From the NCBI GenBank assembly GCA_023384135.1, contig JAHDXS010000002.1, positions 372,001 through 436,000 of the forward strand: 64,000 nucleotides of DNA, read 5' to 3'. This document shows, piece by piece, positions 1 to 8,442 of this stretch. The position numbers were made by a program, and so were the translations under genes. The stretch's first letter is position 1, and each line of letters starts with the position of its first letter. A model generated the notes under the pieces. It had not been told where the DNA came from. It saw only the letters and a program-made list of their open reading frames with translations, and did no database searches. Origin of the DNA: Alphaproteobacteria bacterium. GTDB taxonomy: Bacteria > Pseudomonadota > Alphaproteobacteria > Micavibrionales > Micavibrionaceae.

Positions 1-1
1 G

Positions 2-1390
2 AACTTCATGGATATGGTGCCGCCGGACGACCGCCAGAATCTACGCACGCACCTCGTACGCCTAAAAAGAGCGATGGAGCGCAACCTCACCGAAACAACG
101 GAATTCGAGGCCCGGATCGTCGCCCGTGACGGGCAGGCCATCTGGTGCGAATGGACAGCCCGCAGCTTCCGCAACAACATCTACGTCACCGGGCGCGACA
201 TCACGAACATCAAAGATCGTCAGAACGACCTGCAGAAGCGCGAAAAACAGCTTTCGGAAGCTGAGGCGATCGGCCGGATGGGCCATTGGCGCTGGAGCGT
301 TAACGGTGACGATATTACCTGGTCACAGGAAATTTTCCGAATCTTCGGTGTAGACCCCAACCACTTTCGTCCAACACTCCGCCGCGTCAATGAAATGGTC
401 CACCGACAAGATATCGCGCGCATGATACAGGGCTTCCAGAGAGCCATAATCGAGAAAAAGAATTATGGTATGGAGTTCCGCGTCACGCGCCCGACCGGCG
501 AAATCCGCTATATATTCTGCGAAGGGCGTTGCGAAAAGGATGCCGAAGGCGAAGTCGTCGCCCTGTATGGTATTCTGCAGGACATGACCGAGCGCATACT
601 CTACGAACGCGAGCTGCGCGCGGCCAAGGACGCCTCCGAACAGGCGTACGCGGCAAAAACCCGCTTTCTTGCGAATATGAGCCACGAATTGCGGACCCCG
701 CTCAACGCGATTATCGGTTTCTCGGAAATGATCGAGCATCAGCTGCTCGGCCCGATTCAAAACAAGAAGTACGCAGAGTACGCGACCGGAATCCGTGAGA
801 GTGGCGAGCATCTGCTCGACCTCATCAGCGACATACTGGACATGTCTAAGATTGAGGCGGGGAAGTACGCGCTGGACCTCTCAACCGTCAAAATGAACGA
901 AATCATCAAGGCCGCCGTCAAAATGGTTCACGGCCGCGCCGTAGAAGGACGAATCAATCTCGAAATTGCCCAGAATCTCGCACAGGACATCACGCTCGTC
1001 GCCGATGCGCGCGCCGTGAAACAGATTATCCTGAATCTGCTGACCAACGCTGTGAAATTCACAAAGGAAGGCGGATCCGTCTGGATGGAGTGTACGCCCC
1101 GTGAAGAGCATCTGGTCGTCAAAATATGCGACACTGGAATTGGCATCCCGGCCAACAAGCTCGCCTCCGTGCTGCGCCCGTTCGAGCAAGTCTCTTCACA
1201 CTACACCAAAGATTACGAGGGGACCGGCCTTGGCCTTTCCATCACCAAGGAGCTTGTTGAACTCCACGGCGGCAGCATACATATCGATTCGACTGTGGGA
1301 ATCGGAACAGCCGTAACCGTACGTCTGCCCTACGATGCCAGCAAACTGGCTGGAACACGACAGACAGCCCGCGAAGAGACCTCTTTCTAA
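2..1390 (+). CDS. PAS-domain sensor histidine kinase, 5' end outside window
   Basis: This is the C-terminal part of a sensor kinase that autophosphorylates on histidine and passes the phosphate to a response regulator. The reading frame is open from base 2, and the first residues look like the end of a PAS domain, so the true start lies upstream. A second PAS domain of the PAS_3 type follows (about residues 85-195). The H-box reads FLANMSHELRTPLNAIIGFS, which is typical of PleC/PdhS-like alphaproteobacterial kinases. The N-box (NLLTNAVKF), G1 (DTGIGIP) and G2 (GTGLGLS) motifs of the ATPase domain are present. No receiver domain follows. There is no transmembrane segment in the visible part. 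The signal and the partner cannot be told from here. Confidence 0.9.
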   Translation, partial: NFMDMVPPDDRQNLRTHLVRLKRAMERNLTETTEFEARIVARDGQAIWCEWTARSFRNNIYVTGRDITNIKDRQNDLQKREKQLSEAEAIGRMGHWRWSVNGDDITWSQEIFRIFGVDPNHFRPTLRRVNEMVHRQDIARMIQGFQRAIIEKKNYGMEFRVTRPTGEIRYIFCEGRCEKDAEGEVVALYGILQDMTERILYERELRAAKDASEQAYAAKTRFLANMSHELRTPLNAIIGFSEMIEHQLLGPIQNKKYAEYATGIRESGEHLLDLISDILDMSKIEAGKYALDLSTVKMNEIIKAAVKMVHGRAVEGRINLEIAQNLAQDITLVADARAVKQIILNLLTNAVKFTKEGGSVWMECTPREEHLVVKICDTGIGIPANKLASVLRPFEQVSSHYTKDYEGTGLGLSITKELVELHGGSIHIDSTVGIGTAVTVRLPYDASKLAGTRQTAREETSF

Positions 1391-1417
1391 GCAAGGAATA
1401 GACTCGCAGGCACAGCC

Positions 1418-2356
1418 TTATATAGGCTGGGTATAATCGCGCAAGGGCCCGATCGCGCCCTTTTCTTCGGCAAGGCAGGCCTCAAGACCCTCTCTGTAAC
1501 TCGGATATTTAAGCTGTACGCCCAGAACTGTCTTGATCTTCTGGTTACTCACCCGCTTGTTGTCATCGTAAAAACTGCGCGTAATCGGCGCCAGATCGGC
1601 TTTATCGTAAGGAATAAGTGGAGGGGACGGAATCCCCAGAAGCTGGCAGGCATAATCGATTACGACATGGCTGGGCACCGGCTCGTCGTCGCACAGATTA
1701 TAGATCTGCCCCGGCGCAGGCTGGGCGATGGAGGCTTGCAAAACCTGAACGATATCATCGACATGAATACGGCTGAACGCGTGGCCCGGCTTGTCGATCC
1801 GCCGCGCAACACCCGCACGTACGGAATCAAGCGCACTGCGCCCCGGCCCGTATATGCCCGCAAGACGAAATACATGAACAGGAAGTTGATTCGATTTATA
1901 GAGGGAAAGCCACTGTTCCTCGGCCTTAGCCCTCCGTGTGCCGCGAATGGTCGAGGGCCGGACTTCCGAGGTTTCATCAACCCATCCGCCAGCCCGGTCA
2001 CCATACGCGCCGGTCGTAGAGAGATAACCAACCCATTCCAGCTGCTTAAGCGCACAGATATCCTGCGCATGCATCAGGAAGGTCGGATCGCCCTCTTCCA
2101 TAGGCGGCGTGGAAATAAGAATATGCGTGGCATCACGAAGAATATAAAGCGGATCGGCCAGAGGATGCGTCTCGCTGAATGTAAAGGGCCGCACGCCGCG
2201 CGCACGCAGGAGTTCCTTCTTATCGGTGTCGCGCGTTGTACCGGAAACACGCCACGCCCCCAAAGACATCAGGGCCCGCCCCAGATAATCGCAGCAATAA
2301 CCGTGCCCGAAACAAAAAAGATGCTTTTCGACCGCCTGTTGCTTATCCACCGTCAT
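1418..2356 (-). CDS. NAD(P)-dependent SDR/epimerase, YeeZ-like
   Basis: An extended-SDR Rossmann protein of 312 residues. The N-terminal glycine motif GHGYCCDYLGRAL (about residues 17-29) binds the nucleotide. The stretch STTGAYGDRAGGWVDE and a later RLAGIYGPGRSALD are typical of the YeeZ subgroup, whose substrate is not established. The gene starts 18 bases after the end of the FzlA-like gene on the same strand, so the two are probably co-transcribed. It converges with the histidine kinase, with only 27 bases between the stops. The family call is firm; the reaction is unknown. Confidence 0.85.
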   Translation of the reverse strand: MTVDKQQAVEKHLFCFGHGYCCDYLGRALMSLGAWRVSGTTRDTDKKELLRARGVRPFTFSETHPLADPLYILRDATHILISTPPMEEGDPTFLMHAQDICALKQLEWVGYLSTTGAYGDRAGGWVDETSEVRPSTIRGTRRAKAEEQWLSLYKSNQLPVHVFRLAGIYGPGRSALDSVRAGVARRIDKPGHAFSRIHVDDIVQVLQASIAQPAPGQIYNLCDDEPVPSHVVIDYACQLLGIPSPPLIPYDKADLAPITRSFYDDNKRVSNQKIKTVLGVQLKYPSYREGLEACLAEEKGAIGPLRDYTQPI

Positions 2357-2374
2357 CGAAGTCCCCCGTTTACC

Positions 2375-3043
2375 TCAGGTTCCGGTCCGGGCGTACTCGG
2401 CCACAGGCTCAAAGCCCGGGATACGTTCCTCCAGAAGAGGTTGGAAGCTGGGGCGTGACTTAATAGCGCTATACCACTTGTACGCCGCAGGATGCTGCTC
2501 CCAGGGCACGTCTCCGATATAGTCGATGGAGGACAGATGCGCCGCCGCAGAGATATCTGCAAGCGAAAAGAAATCCCCGGCCAGCCATTCCCGCCGCTCG
2601 GTCAGGAAGCCGATATAATCCAGATGGTAGTATATATTCGCGCGTCCCGCGCGGATCGAGGGGCCGTGCGGCTCCCCGAGTTTGAGAAACGTCTTCATCA
2701 GGCGCTCCCCGAATAGGTTGTCGGTCACTTCCTTGTTGAATTTCCGATCGAACCAGTTCACAAGACGGCGCGTTTCTGCGCGCTCCACCGGATCACGGCC
2801 CATGAGATTGTATTCAGGATAAACTTCATCGAGGTATTCGCAGATCACTTGCGAATTCGAGAGAATCGTGCCGTCCGGCTCAATCATAACCGGAACGTCT
2901 CCCGCCGGGTTCATAGCCAGAAACTCCGTTCGGCGCTCCCAGATTTTTTCGACCTTCAACTCAAAATCAAGATTTTTTTCGGCCAGAGCGATCCTGACCT
3001 TGCGGGAAAACGGATGAAGCCAGAAATGAAAAAGGATCCTCAT
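2375..3043 (-). CDS. fzlA: Glutathione-transferase-fold protein, probable FtsZ-binding FzlA
   Basis: A 222-residue protein with an N-terminal thioredoxin-like domain (the segment around NPAGDVPVMI contains the cis-proline, and SNSQVICEYLDE is the glutathione-contact helix) and an all-helical C-terminal domain. The WERRTEFLAMNPAG segment resembles FzlA, an alphaproteobacterial GST-fold protein that binds and curves FtsZ filaments and is needed for cell division. FzlA genes are often found near uppP, and uppP is about 2.3 kb away here, which supports the call. It could still be an ordinary GST. Start: ATG with a weak GAG upstream. No catalytic activity is claimed. Confidence 0.65.
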   Translation of the reverse strand: MRILFHFWLHPFSRKVRIALAEKNLDFELKVEKIWERRTEFLAMNPAGDVPVMIEPDGTILSNSQVICEYLDEVYPEYNLMGRDPVERAETRRLVNWFDRKFNKEVTDNLFGERLMKTFLKLGEPHGPSIRAGRANIYYHLDYIGFLTERREWLAGDFFSLADISAAAHLSSIDYIGDVPWEQHPAAYKWYSAIKSRPSFQPLLEERIPGFEPVAEYARTGT

Positions 3044-3133
3044 GAAAAATTACTCTAAAGCAGCGTCGGAAATATTCAATGGAGAAAAAGAGAACGAAGA
3101 AGACAGAAAAATACTCACGAGGAAAAAAACATT

Positions 3134-4351
3134 CTAATCTTTCTTGCGAACAGCATGAACAGACAAAGAGATTTTCACGGCATCGCCTATGGTTTCCGTG
3201 CTTTTCCACTGGCCGCTGCCGACGCCGAAATCAAGGCGGTTGAGCGTAAGCTCAGCGCTCATCCGCGCCGTACGTTCGCCGTGCGCCTTCTCGATCGTGA
3301 GCGTAAACGGAAACGAAACCGGCAACGTCACATCGCGAATCGTCAGCTCTCCATGCGCGGTGAACTGATTCGCGCCAGTGCTCTCGAATTTCTCTGTGAC
3401 GAAACGTGCTTTGGGAAAAGCCTTGACGTCGAACCACTCCGCCGAAACGGCTTGCTTATCGCGGTCATCGCTGCCTGTCTTGATACTGGCGATGTCGATG
3501 GAAATATCGGCAAGGCTACGGTCCAGATGGTCAGGATCGAACACGATGCGTCCGTCGAACGCAAAGCCACCCTTGAAAGCCTGCCCGTATTGCGTAGCCT
3601 CGAACGCAAGACTGCTCTGGTCAGCAACGATCGCCCATTCATCGCTATCCAGCTTTTTCACAGTATCCTCATGATCGTCGGCGCCCTCATCGGCACGCTC
3701 CACCTGCTCGGAAATCCCCTTATCGTCAGCCAGATCAATCGCCACGAGCGCCGCAGACGCCAACCAGACAGAGCCCAGAAGCGCTAAGACCGCAAAAGCG
3801 CCGAGAAAGTTATAATTCTTTGAGTTCATCATGCGCATCATCGTCAGATCGCGATCGATGAGGTGGTGCTTGGCGGCTCCGGCCATGTGCAGGAAAACCA
3901 GAACCAGAACACCCAGAGCCAGAAATTCATGAAAATCCTGGCTGCGCTCAAAGACATCGTGATTCTTGGGCATAAGGGAAGGAACGGGAAGCCCGAAGAA
4001 CGAAACAGGAAACTCCCCTGCCCATGACATGATCAAACCGGAGATAGGCAGCGCAAAAAGAGCAAAATACAGCAAAACATGCGTGATCTTGGCCAGGAAC
4101 GTCTCCCACGGCTTGTGAGTATCGAGCGGCTTGACCTTGGGCGAAAGCAACTTCGCGACAACCCTTACAAACACAAGCGCAAGGACCAGCAGTCCAAATG
4201 ACTTATGCAGCATGTAAAGCTTCAGCTTGTCGTCGCTGAACGGCATCGCCGTCATTGTAAAACCAACGAACAACAGCCCCAAAATCAAGAGGGCTGTCGT
4301 CCAGTGTATGAACTTGAGAACAAACGGGTATGAGTCTGTTTCTTGTTTCAT
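3134..4351 (-). CDS. Cytochrome b561 - YceI fusion protein
   Basis: A 405-residue fusion. Residues 1-190 form a four-helix di-heme cytochrome b561 domain, with candidate heme ligands in FIHWTTALLIL, HKSFGLLVL, THVLLYFALFALPISG and FHEFLALGVLV. After another transmembrane segment (about 181-203) and an acidic linker comes a YceI-like lipocalin-fold domain (about 235-400), which in the family binds long isoprenoid quinones. The YceI half should lie in the periplasm. The next gene upstream is a stand-alone YceI protein, 31 bases away, so both are likely made together. Role inferred: electron transfer involving a quinone, possibly in oxidative-stress defence. Confidence 0.88.
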   Translation of the reverse strand: MKQETDSYPFVLKFIHWTTALLILGLLFVGFTMTAMPFSDDKLKLYMLHKSFGLLVLALVFVRVVAKLLSPKVKPLDTHKPWETFLAKITHVLLYFALFALPISGLIMSWAGEFPVSFFGLPVPSLMPKNHDVFERSQDFHEFLALGVLVLVFLHMAGAAKHHLIDRDLTMMRMMNSKNYNFLGAFAVLALLGSVWLASAALVAIDLADDKGISEQVERADEGADDHEDTVKKLDSDEWAIVADQSSLAFEATQYGQAFKGGFAFDGRIVFDPDHLDRSLADISIDIASIKTGSDDRDKQAVSAEWFDVKAFPKARFVTEKFESTGANQFTAHGELTIRDVTLPVSFPFTLTIEKAHGERTARMSAELTLNRLDFGVGSGQWKSTETIGDAVKISLSVHAVRKKD

Positions 4352-4382
4352 CTAGAGATACGGCGCAAAACGCCGCCCGTTA

Positions 4383-4997
4383 TCACTTGTTCTCGGAAGC
4401 AGGATCCGAAGCCGTAGGCTCCTCGCGGACGCCTTCGACCTCAATCCGGATATCGACCTCGTCGCCGATCATGGGAAGGCCGTAATTCATCCCAAACTCC
4501 GAGCGCTTCACCTTGGCCGTCGCGGAAAAGCCGCTGACATACTTGTCGCCGAAAGGATGTTTGCCGGATTTGTTATGCGTGGTAGCCAGCGTAACAGGCT
4601 TGGTCACGCCCAAAATCGTCAGATCACCGGTAATGTTCGCGGTATTCTCGCCTGTGACCTCAATCGCCGTGCTCTTGAACGTCATGGTCGGGAACTTCTC
4701 CACATTGAAGAAATCCTCGTTCTTCATATGGTCGTCCCAAGGCTGGTCGTCCATGTCGATTCCGGCGGTCTTGATCGTCACCTCCACGCTCGACTTGGCC
4801 GGATCGGCCCGGTCGAAGAGATAATGCCCGTCGAAATCCAGAAACTCGCCTTCGGAATTCGAGAAGCCAAGATGATTGACGAAAAAGATGATCTGGGTAT
4901 GCGCCTTGTCGAACGTGTACTTCTCGACCTCGGCGTGGGCCGGTTGAACGGCAAACAGGCAACTGGTAAACAGCGCGGTGCGCAGGATATTTTTCAT
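4383..4997 (-). CDS. Secreted YceI family protein
   Basis: A YceI-like periplasmic lipocalin-fold protein, 204 residues from the chosen start. The start at 4997 is preferred because an AAGGAAT ribosome binding site lies just upstream and it gives a proper signal peptide (MKNILRTALFTSCLFAVQPAHA). The mature part carries the YceI features FDKAHTQIIFFVNHLGFSN, DDQPWDDHMKNEDFFNVEKF and a final DEVDIRIEVEG. The family binds isoprenoid lipids; physiological roles are poorly defined. It lies directly upstream of the cytochrome b561-YceI fusion on the same strand, which suggests a shared electron-transfer or lipid-binding role. Confidence 0.88.
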   Translation of the reverse strand: MKNILRTALFTSCLFAVQPAHAEVEKYTFDKAHTQIIFFVNHLGFSNSEGEFLDFDGHYLFDRADPAKSSVEVTIKTAGIDMDDQPWDDHMKNEDFFNVEKFPTMTFKSTAIEVTGENTANITGDLTILGVTKPVTLATTHNKSGKHPFGDKYVSGFSATAKVKRSEFGMNYGLPMIGDEVDIRIEVEGVREEPTASDPASENK

Positions 4998-5069
4998 GAC
5001 TGTGATTCCTTTAAGACAATGGCAAAACAAAAGTGATTAGAACGGAAAAACCCGCACGGCGCAACGATT

Positions 5070-5273
5070 CTACGGAAAATATTCTTGGTATGTAACGACG
5101 ATACAATAAGCCCCGAATACCGCAATAGCCCAGTTCAGAAGCCCATACTTCCACTTGATGTACGGATCGTTGAGAAGTTTATCGGCGGGAACGTCCCGCA
5201 GTAAGAAATAAAGCACCATCTGCCCCAGCGCAAACCCGCCGATAAAGCCGAAAATTCCGACAAGATAGACCAT
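5070..5273 (-). CDS. Small two-helix membrane protein
   Basis: A 67-residue protein starting at ATG 5273, chosen because an AGGAA site lies about ten bases upstream; a longer reading from TTG 5306 has no clear site. Two hydrophobic segments (about residues 1-22 and 42-60) flank a short polar loop containing DPYIKWKYG. Family not recognised. It is the first gene of the leftward YceI/b561 run, 72 bases upstream of the YceI gene, and is divergent from uppP. The small size and position suggest an accessory membrane subunit, but nothing in the sequence proves a function. Confidence 0.6.
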   Translation of the reverse strand: MVYLVGIFGFIGGFALGQMVLYFLLRDVPADKLLNDPYIKWKYGLLNWAIAVFGAYCIVVTYQEYFP

Positions 5274-5338
5274 AAAACTTTTTTCCTGTATAGCTGTGTT
5301 CGCCAATCATACGGAAGACCAGCTTAGCGCAAAAATCC

Positions 5339-6169
5339 ATGCCTTTATACTACATCATAGTCCTCGCCCTCGTTCAGGGAATCACCGAATTCCTGCCGAT
5401 CAGTTCCAGCGCCCATCTGCTGTTTGTTCACGCAGCCTTCAACGATGGCGGACTCAAAGACGCATGGAGTGAAGACCTCATCATGGACCTCGCCGTCCAT
5501 GTCGGTACGCTGCTCTCTGTGTTGTTGTACTTCCGCAAAGACGTCCTCAAAATGTTTGTGGGACTGCGCGATATCGCGACAGGCGACAGCAACAGCGAAA
5601 AATCAAGACTTCTGGTGAACGTCCTCATCGGCTCTATACCCGTAATCATAGTCGGCGGCATCGCAAACGTGCTGGAGCCGGCCATTTTGCGTGACCTGAA
5701 CGTAATCTGCTTCACCACCATCGTCTTCGGAATTTTGCTTTGGTGGGCTGATAAAAAATACCCTTCGGACCGCAAGGTCGCACAGATAACAAGGCGCGAT
5801 GCCCTCTTGATCGGACTGGCGCAGGTCATCTCGCTCATTCCCGGAACCAGCCGCTCGGGCATAACCATGACAGCGGGCCGTATGTTGGGCCTGAGCCGCA
5901 CGGAAAGCGCACACTACTCGCTCCTGCTGGCCATGATTGTGACCAGTGGCGCCGGACTGTTGGGCGTGGTCCGCCTCATAAACGCAGAAAACATCGCGCT
6001 GACAACAGACGCGCTTGTCGCCGTACTTCTCTCCTTTATTGCGGGCTTGGCCACGATTATCGCCATGATGCGCTTCTTGAAAACAAGCAGCTTCGCGCCG
6101 TTTGCAATATACCGGATCGGCATGGGACTGATTTTGATCTGGCTGATCTATACCGGAGTCGTCACATAA
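5339..6169 (+). CDS. uppP: Undecaprenyl-diphosphatase
   Basis: Integral membrane phosphatase that recycles undecaprenyl diphosphate to the monophosphate used as lipid carrier for peptidoglycan and other envelope polymers. The two BacA/UppP signatures are present: QGITEFLPISSSAHL near the N-terminus and PGTSRSG near residue 170. The length of 276 residues is normal, with about eight hydrophobic segments. The 3' end overlaps the 3' end of the convergent rsmD gene by 8 bases. The start ATG at 5339 has no strong ribosome binding site, but it begins exactly where the family does. Confidence 0.95.
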   Translation: MPLYYIIVLALVQGITEFLPISSSAHLLFVHAAFNDGGLKDAWSEDLIMDLAVHVGTLLSVLLYFRKDVLKMFVGLRDIATGDSNSEKSRLLVNVLIGSIPVIIVGGIANVLEPAILRDLNVICFTTIVFGILLWWADKKYPSDRKVAQITRRDALLIGLAQVISLIPGTSRSGITMTAGRMLGLSRTESAHYSLLLAMIVTSGAGLLGVVRLINAENIALTTDALVAVLLSFIAGLATIIAMMRFLKTSSFAPFAIYRIGMGLILIWLIYTGVVT

Positions 6170-6728
6170 CCGCCGCAGACGCATAACGCAGGAAAAAAAC
6201 CCTCACCTCGCCGTACGCGCGGTCGTCTTCAAGAATAAGAAAGTCTGGAAACGCCCCACCATAGCGCTTTTCCGCCTCACAGACGATCATAGCCCCCTCG
6301 GCCAGCCAGCCGCCCGAGTGAAGACGCGCAAGCGCGGGAAAAAGTAACCCCCGCTCATAAGGCGGATCAAGAAAGGCAAGATCGGCAGGCGGTAAAACAT
6401 CTGTACGCGCCGCCAGTTTCAGCGCGTTGGCGGCAATGACTCGCGATTGTTCTTCCGTACCGAGGGATTCAATATTCGAGCGCGTGACAGCAAGCGAATC
6501 GCGGGCCGAATCAACGAACGTACAAAACCGCGCCCCACGCGAGAGGGCCTCAAGACCCATACCCCCGGTACCGCAAAAAATATCGATGCAAACCGCGCCG
6601 TCGATAAGCCCCTGACTCTGAAGTACGTTAAAAATTGCACCGCGCACCTTGTCCGTTGTTGGCCGAACCATCCGGCCCTTGGGCGCTTCGATTCTTCGCC
6701 CCCTGTAAAGACCGGAGACGATCCGCAT
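6162..6728 (-). CDS. rsmD: 16S rRNA (guanine-966-N2)-methyltransferase
   Basis: SAM-dependent methyltransferase that modifies G966 of 16S rRNA in the small subunit. The 188-residue protein begins with the family N-terminus MRIVSGLYRGRRI, has the SAM-binding motif DIFCGTGGMGLEALSRGA (about residues 49-66) and the catalytic motif LDPPYERG. The start codon overlaps the stop of the upstream pseudouridine synthase gene by one base (TGATG), which indicates translational coupling. Two rRNA-modifying enzymes are therefore made from one message. Confidence 0.94.
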   Translation of the reverse strand: MRIVSGLYRGRRIEAPKGRMVRPTTDKVRGAIFNVLQSQGLIDGAVCIDIFCGTGGMGLEALSRGARFCTFVDSARDSLAVTRSNIESLGTEEQSRVIAANALKLAARTDVLPPADLAFLDPPYERGLLFPALARLHSGGWLAEGAMIVCEAEKRYGGAFPDFLILEDDRAYGEVRVFFLRYASAAVM

Positions 6729-7591
6729 CAGCGCTTCGTCCTTTTGGGTCTGCGGGGTTTCCTGTCCGTGCGCTTGCGTGAATCGGTTTTTTCGCTCTCG
6801 GCGCGAACAGGCGCTTGAGTCTGGCCGCTGAAAAACCTCGTCACCTGATGCCGCAGCACATTGTCCTCAACCGTGCGCACGGCCCCGCTCTCAAGCTTAC
6901 CCAAAGAAAACGGTCCGTAATCCGTGCGGATCAGGCGGTTGACCTTGAGCCCCAGCGCTTCCATCACTTTTCGAATTTCGCGGTTCTTCCCCTCGCGCAG
7001 AGCGACGTTGAGCCACGTATTCGCTTGCCCGGCCCGGTCCTGCGGCGTCGTATCGATGCTGGCCTCAATCGGCGCATAGCGTACGCCCTCGACCGTCATC
7101 CCCGCCGCCAGGCGCTCCAGCATGGTTTTCGTCACATGGCCGAAAACCCGCACCTTGTACTTGCGTTTCCAGCCTGTAGAAGGCAGCTCAAGATAACGCG
7201 CCAGATCCCCGTCATTCGTGAGCAGCAGCAAACCCTCGGTATTGAGATCGAGCCGCCCGACGCTGATCAGCCGTGGCAAACCGGGCGGGAGCTTTTCAAA
7301 GACGGTCGAACGCCCCTTTTCATCCTTGTGGGTCGTAACGAGCCCGGCGGGCTTATGATACAGGAAAAGACGTACGGCCTCATCGGCCGCCAAAGCCTTA
7401 CCGTCTACGACGATTTTATCGGACTCCACGACAGTGAAAGCGGGGCTTTCGAGCACGCGTCCGTTAACCTCGACACGGCCATCGAGAATCCACTGCTCGG
7501 CATCCCTCCGCGAACACAGCCCCGCACGCGCCAGACGCTTGGCAATTCGCTCTGGCTTGCCCGGCAAATCTTGTTTAGAATCTTGGCCCAT
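6728..7591 (-). CDS. RsuA-family rRNA pseudouridine synthase (RluB-like)
   Basis: Converts a uridine in rRNA to pseudouridine. An S4 RNA-binding domain (RIAKRLARAGLCSRRDAEQW, about residues 14-33) precedes the catalytic domain with the active-site aspartate motif GRLDLNTEGLLLLTNDG and a conserved EGKNREIRKVMEALG. The C-terminus is a basic tail ending RKPRRPKRTKR, common in RluB-type enzymes. The start at 7591 is chosen from the family N-terminus and an AAAGGG site six bases upstream. Its start codon overlaps that of the divergent tadA gene (shared CATG at 7589-7592). Target base (RluB, RluE or RluF type) not certain. Confidence 0.9.
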   Translation of the reverse strand: MGQDSKQDLPGKPERIAKRLARAGLCSRRDAEQWILDGRVEVNGRVLESPAFTVVESDKIVVDGKALAADEAVRLFLYHKPAGLVTTHKDEKGRSTVFEKLPPGLPRLISVGRLDLNTEGLLLLTNDGDLARYLELPSTGWKRKYKVRVFGHVTKTMLERLAAGMTVEGVRYAPIEASIDTTPQDRAGQANTWLNVALREGKNREIRKVMEALGLKVNRLIRTDYGPFSLGKLESGAVRTVEDNVLRHQVTRFFSGQTQAPVRAESEKTDSRKRTDRKPRRPKRTKR

Positions 7592-8060
7592 GACAAACCC
7601 TTTCGACGAGTTCGACCTTACCTGTATGCGCGCGGCGATGGAAGAGGCAAAAGAAGCCCAGGCCCGAGGCGAAGTCCCCATCGGCGCGGTCATCGCCGAT
7701 TGCAAGGCGGAAAAAGTCCTCTCGGCCGCCGGAAACCGGACAATTGAATACGCCGACCCCACCGCGCACGCCGAAATCCTTGCGATCAGAAAGCTTTGTA
7801 GGGATCTAGGCGTACAGAGAATTCCCGGCTATAGCCTGTACGTCACCCTCGAACCTTGCGCCATGTGCGCAGCCGCCCTGAGTTTTGCCCGTCTCGATAA
7901 GATCATCTTCGCAGCGACCGACCCCAAGGGCGGCGGCGTCCTGCATGGCGGTAAATTCTTCGAACAGCCGACCTGCCACCACCGCCCGGATGTAAAACAC
8001 GGACTTCTGGCGGAGGAAAGCGCGGCACTGCTAAAGGGTTTTTTCAAGGCGAGACGATAA
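7590..8060 (+). CDS. tadA: tRNA-specific adenosine-34 deaminase
   Basis: Deaminates A34 of tRNA-Arg(ACG) to inosine. The 156-residue protein has the zinc and proton-shuttle motif TAHAEI and the zinc motif PCAMCAAAL, and the distal FFEQPTCHHRPDV segment seen in alphaproteobacterial TadA. The start at 7590 matches the family N-terminus (FDLTCMRAAMEEA aligns with the first helix). No ribosome binding site is visible in front of it, and its ATG shares the CATG with the divergent synthase gene, so initiation may be leaderless or may use the next ATG at 7626. Confidence 0.92.
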   Translation: MTNPFDEFDLTCMRAAMEEAKEAQARGEVPIGAVIADCKAEKVLSAAGNRTIEYADPTAHAEILAIRKLCRDLGVQRIPGYSLYVTLEPCAMCAAALSFARLDKIIFAATDPKGGGVLHGGKFFEQPTCHHRPDVKHGLLAEESAALLKGFFKARR

Positions 8061-8066
8061 GCCGGA

Positions 8067-8432
8067 TCAAAAATCGCTGAGGTCATAGGTCTGCATCCCA
8101 TAAAACGCCAGCGCGATTACAGGCTTCAGCCCCTCTTCCATCCGCGCCCAGTTGATGTACGCGATTCCCTCGACGCACAAAGTCATCTGCGCGGGGCAGC
8201 GCTCGGAAAACGACGCGACGTTCAAAAGCTCAATCGTAATCACCTCGCCCGGCTCACAATAAACAGCCGTCATGCGCTTTTCGGTGTTATCAAGCTGCGA
8301 GAGCAGCGTCAGCCAGGAAACCGTGGTGTAGTCGTAATGCACAGGAAACCCGAAGGCCTGCACGAATTCCTCATGGAAGCTGCGCTCGTCGTGAATGGCA
8401 TCGCAATTAATCTGTACGATATCCCAAGCCAT
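8067..8432 (-). CDS. Barstar-like protein
   Basis: A 121-residue acidic protein. The segment around residues 14-48 (HDERSFHEEFVQAFGFP followed by YDYTTVSWLTLLSQLD) has the spacing of the barstar family, where a helix ending in a GFP motif is followed by a Y..N.D.L..LL-like helix. Barstar inhibits the secreted ribonuclease barnase in Bacillus; relatives in other bacteria are often orphan immunity-like proteins. No ribonuclease gene is adjacent. It sits between tadA (convergent, 6 bases) and purD (same strand, 10 bases upstream). Fold assignment is by motif reading only. Confidence 0.55.
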   Translation of the reverse strand: MAWDIVQINCDAIHDERSFHEEFVQAFGFPVHYDYTTVSWLTLLSQLDNTEKRMTAVYCEPGEVITIELLNVASFSERCPAQMTLCVEGIAYINWARMEEGLKPVIALAFYGMQTYDLSDF

Positions 8433-8442
8433 CTTGCCCCCC

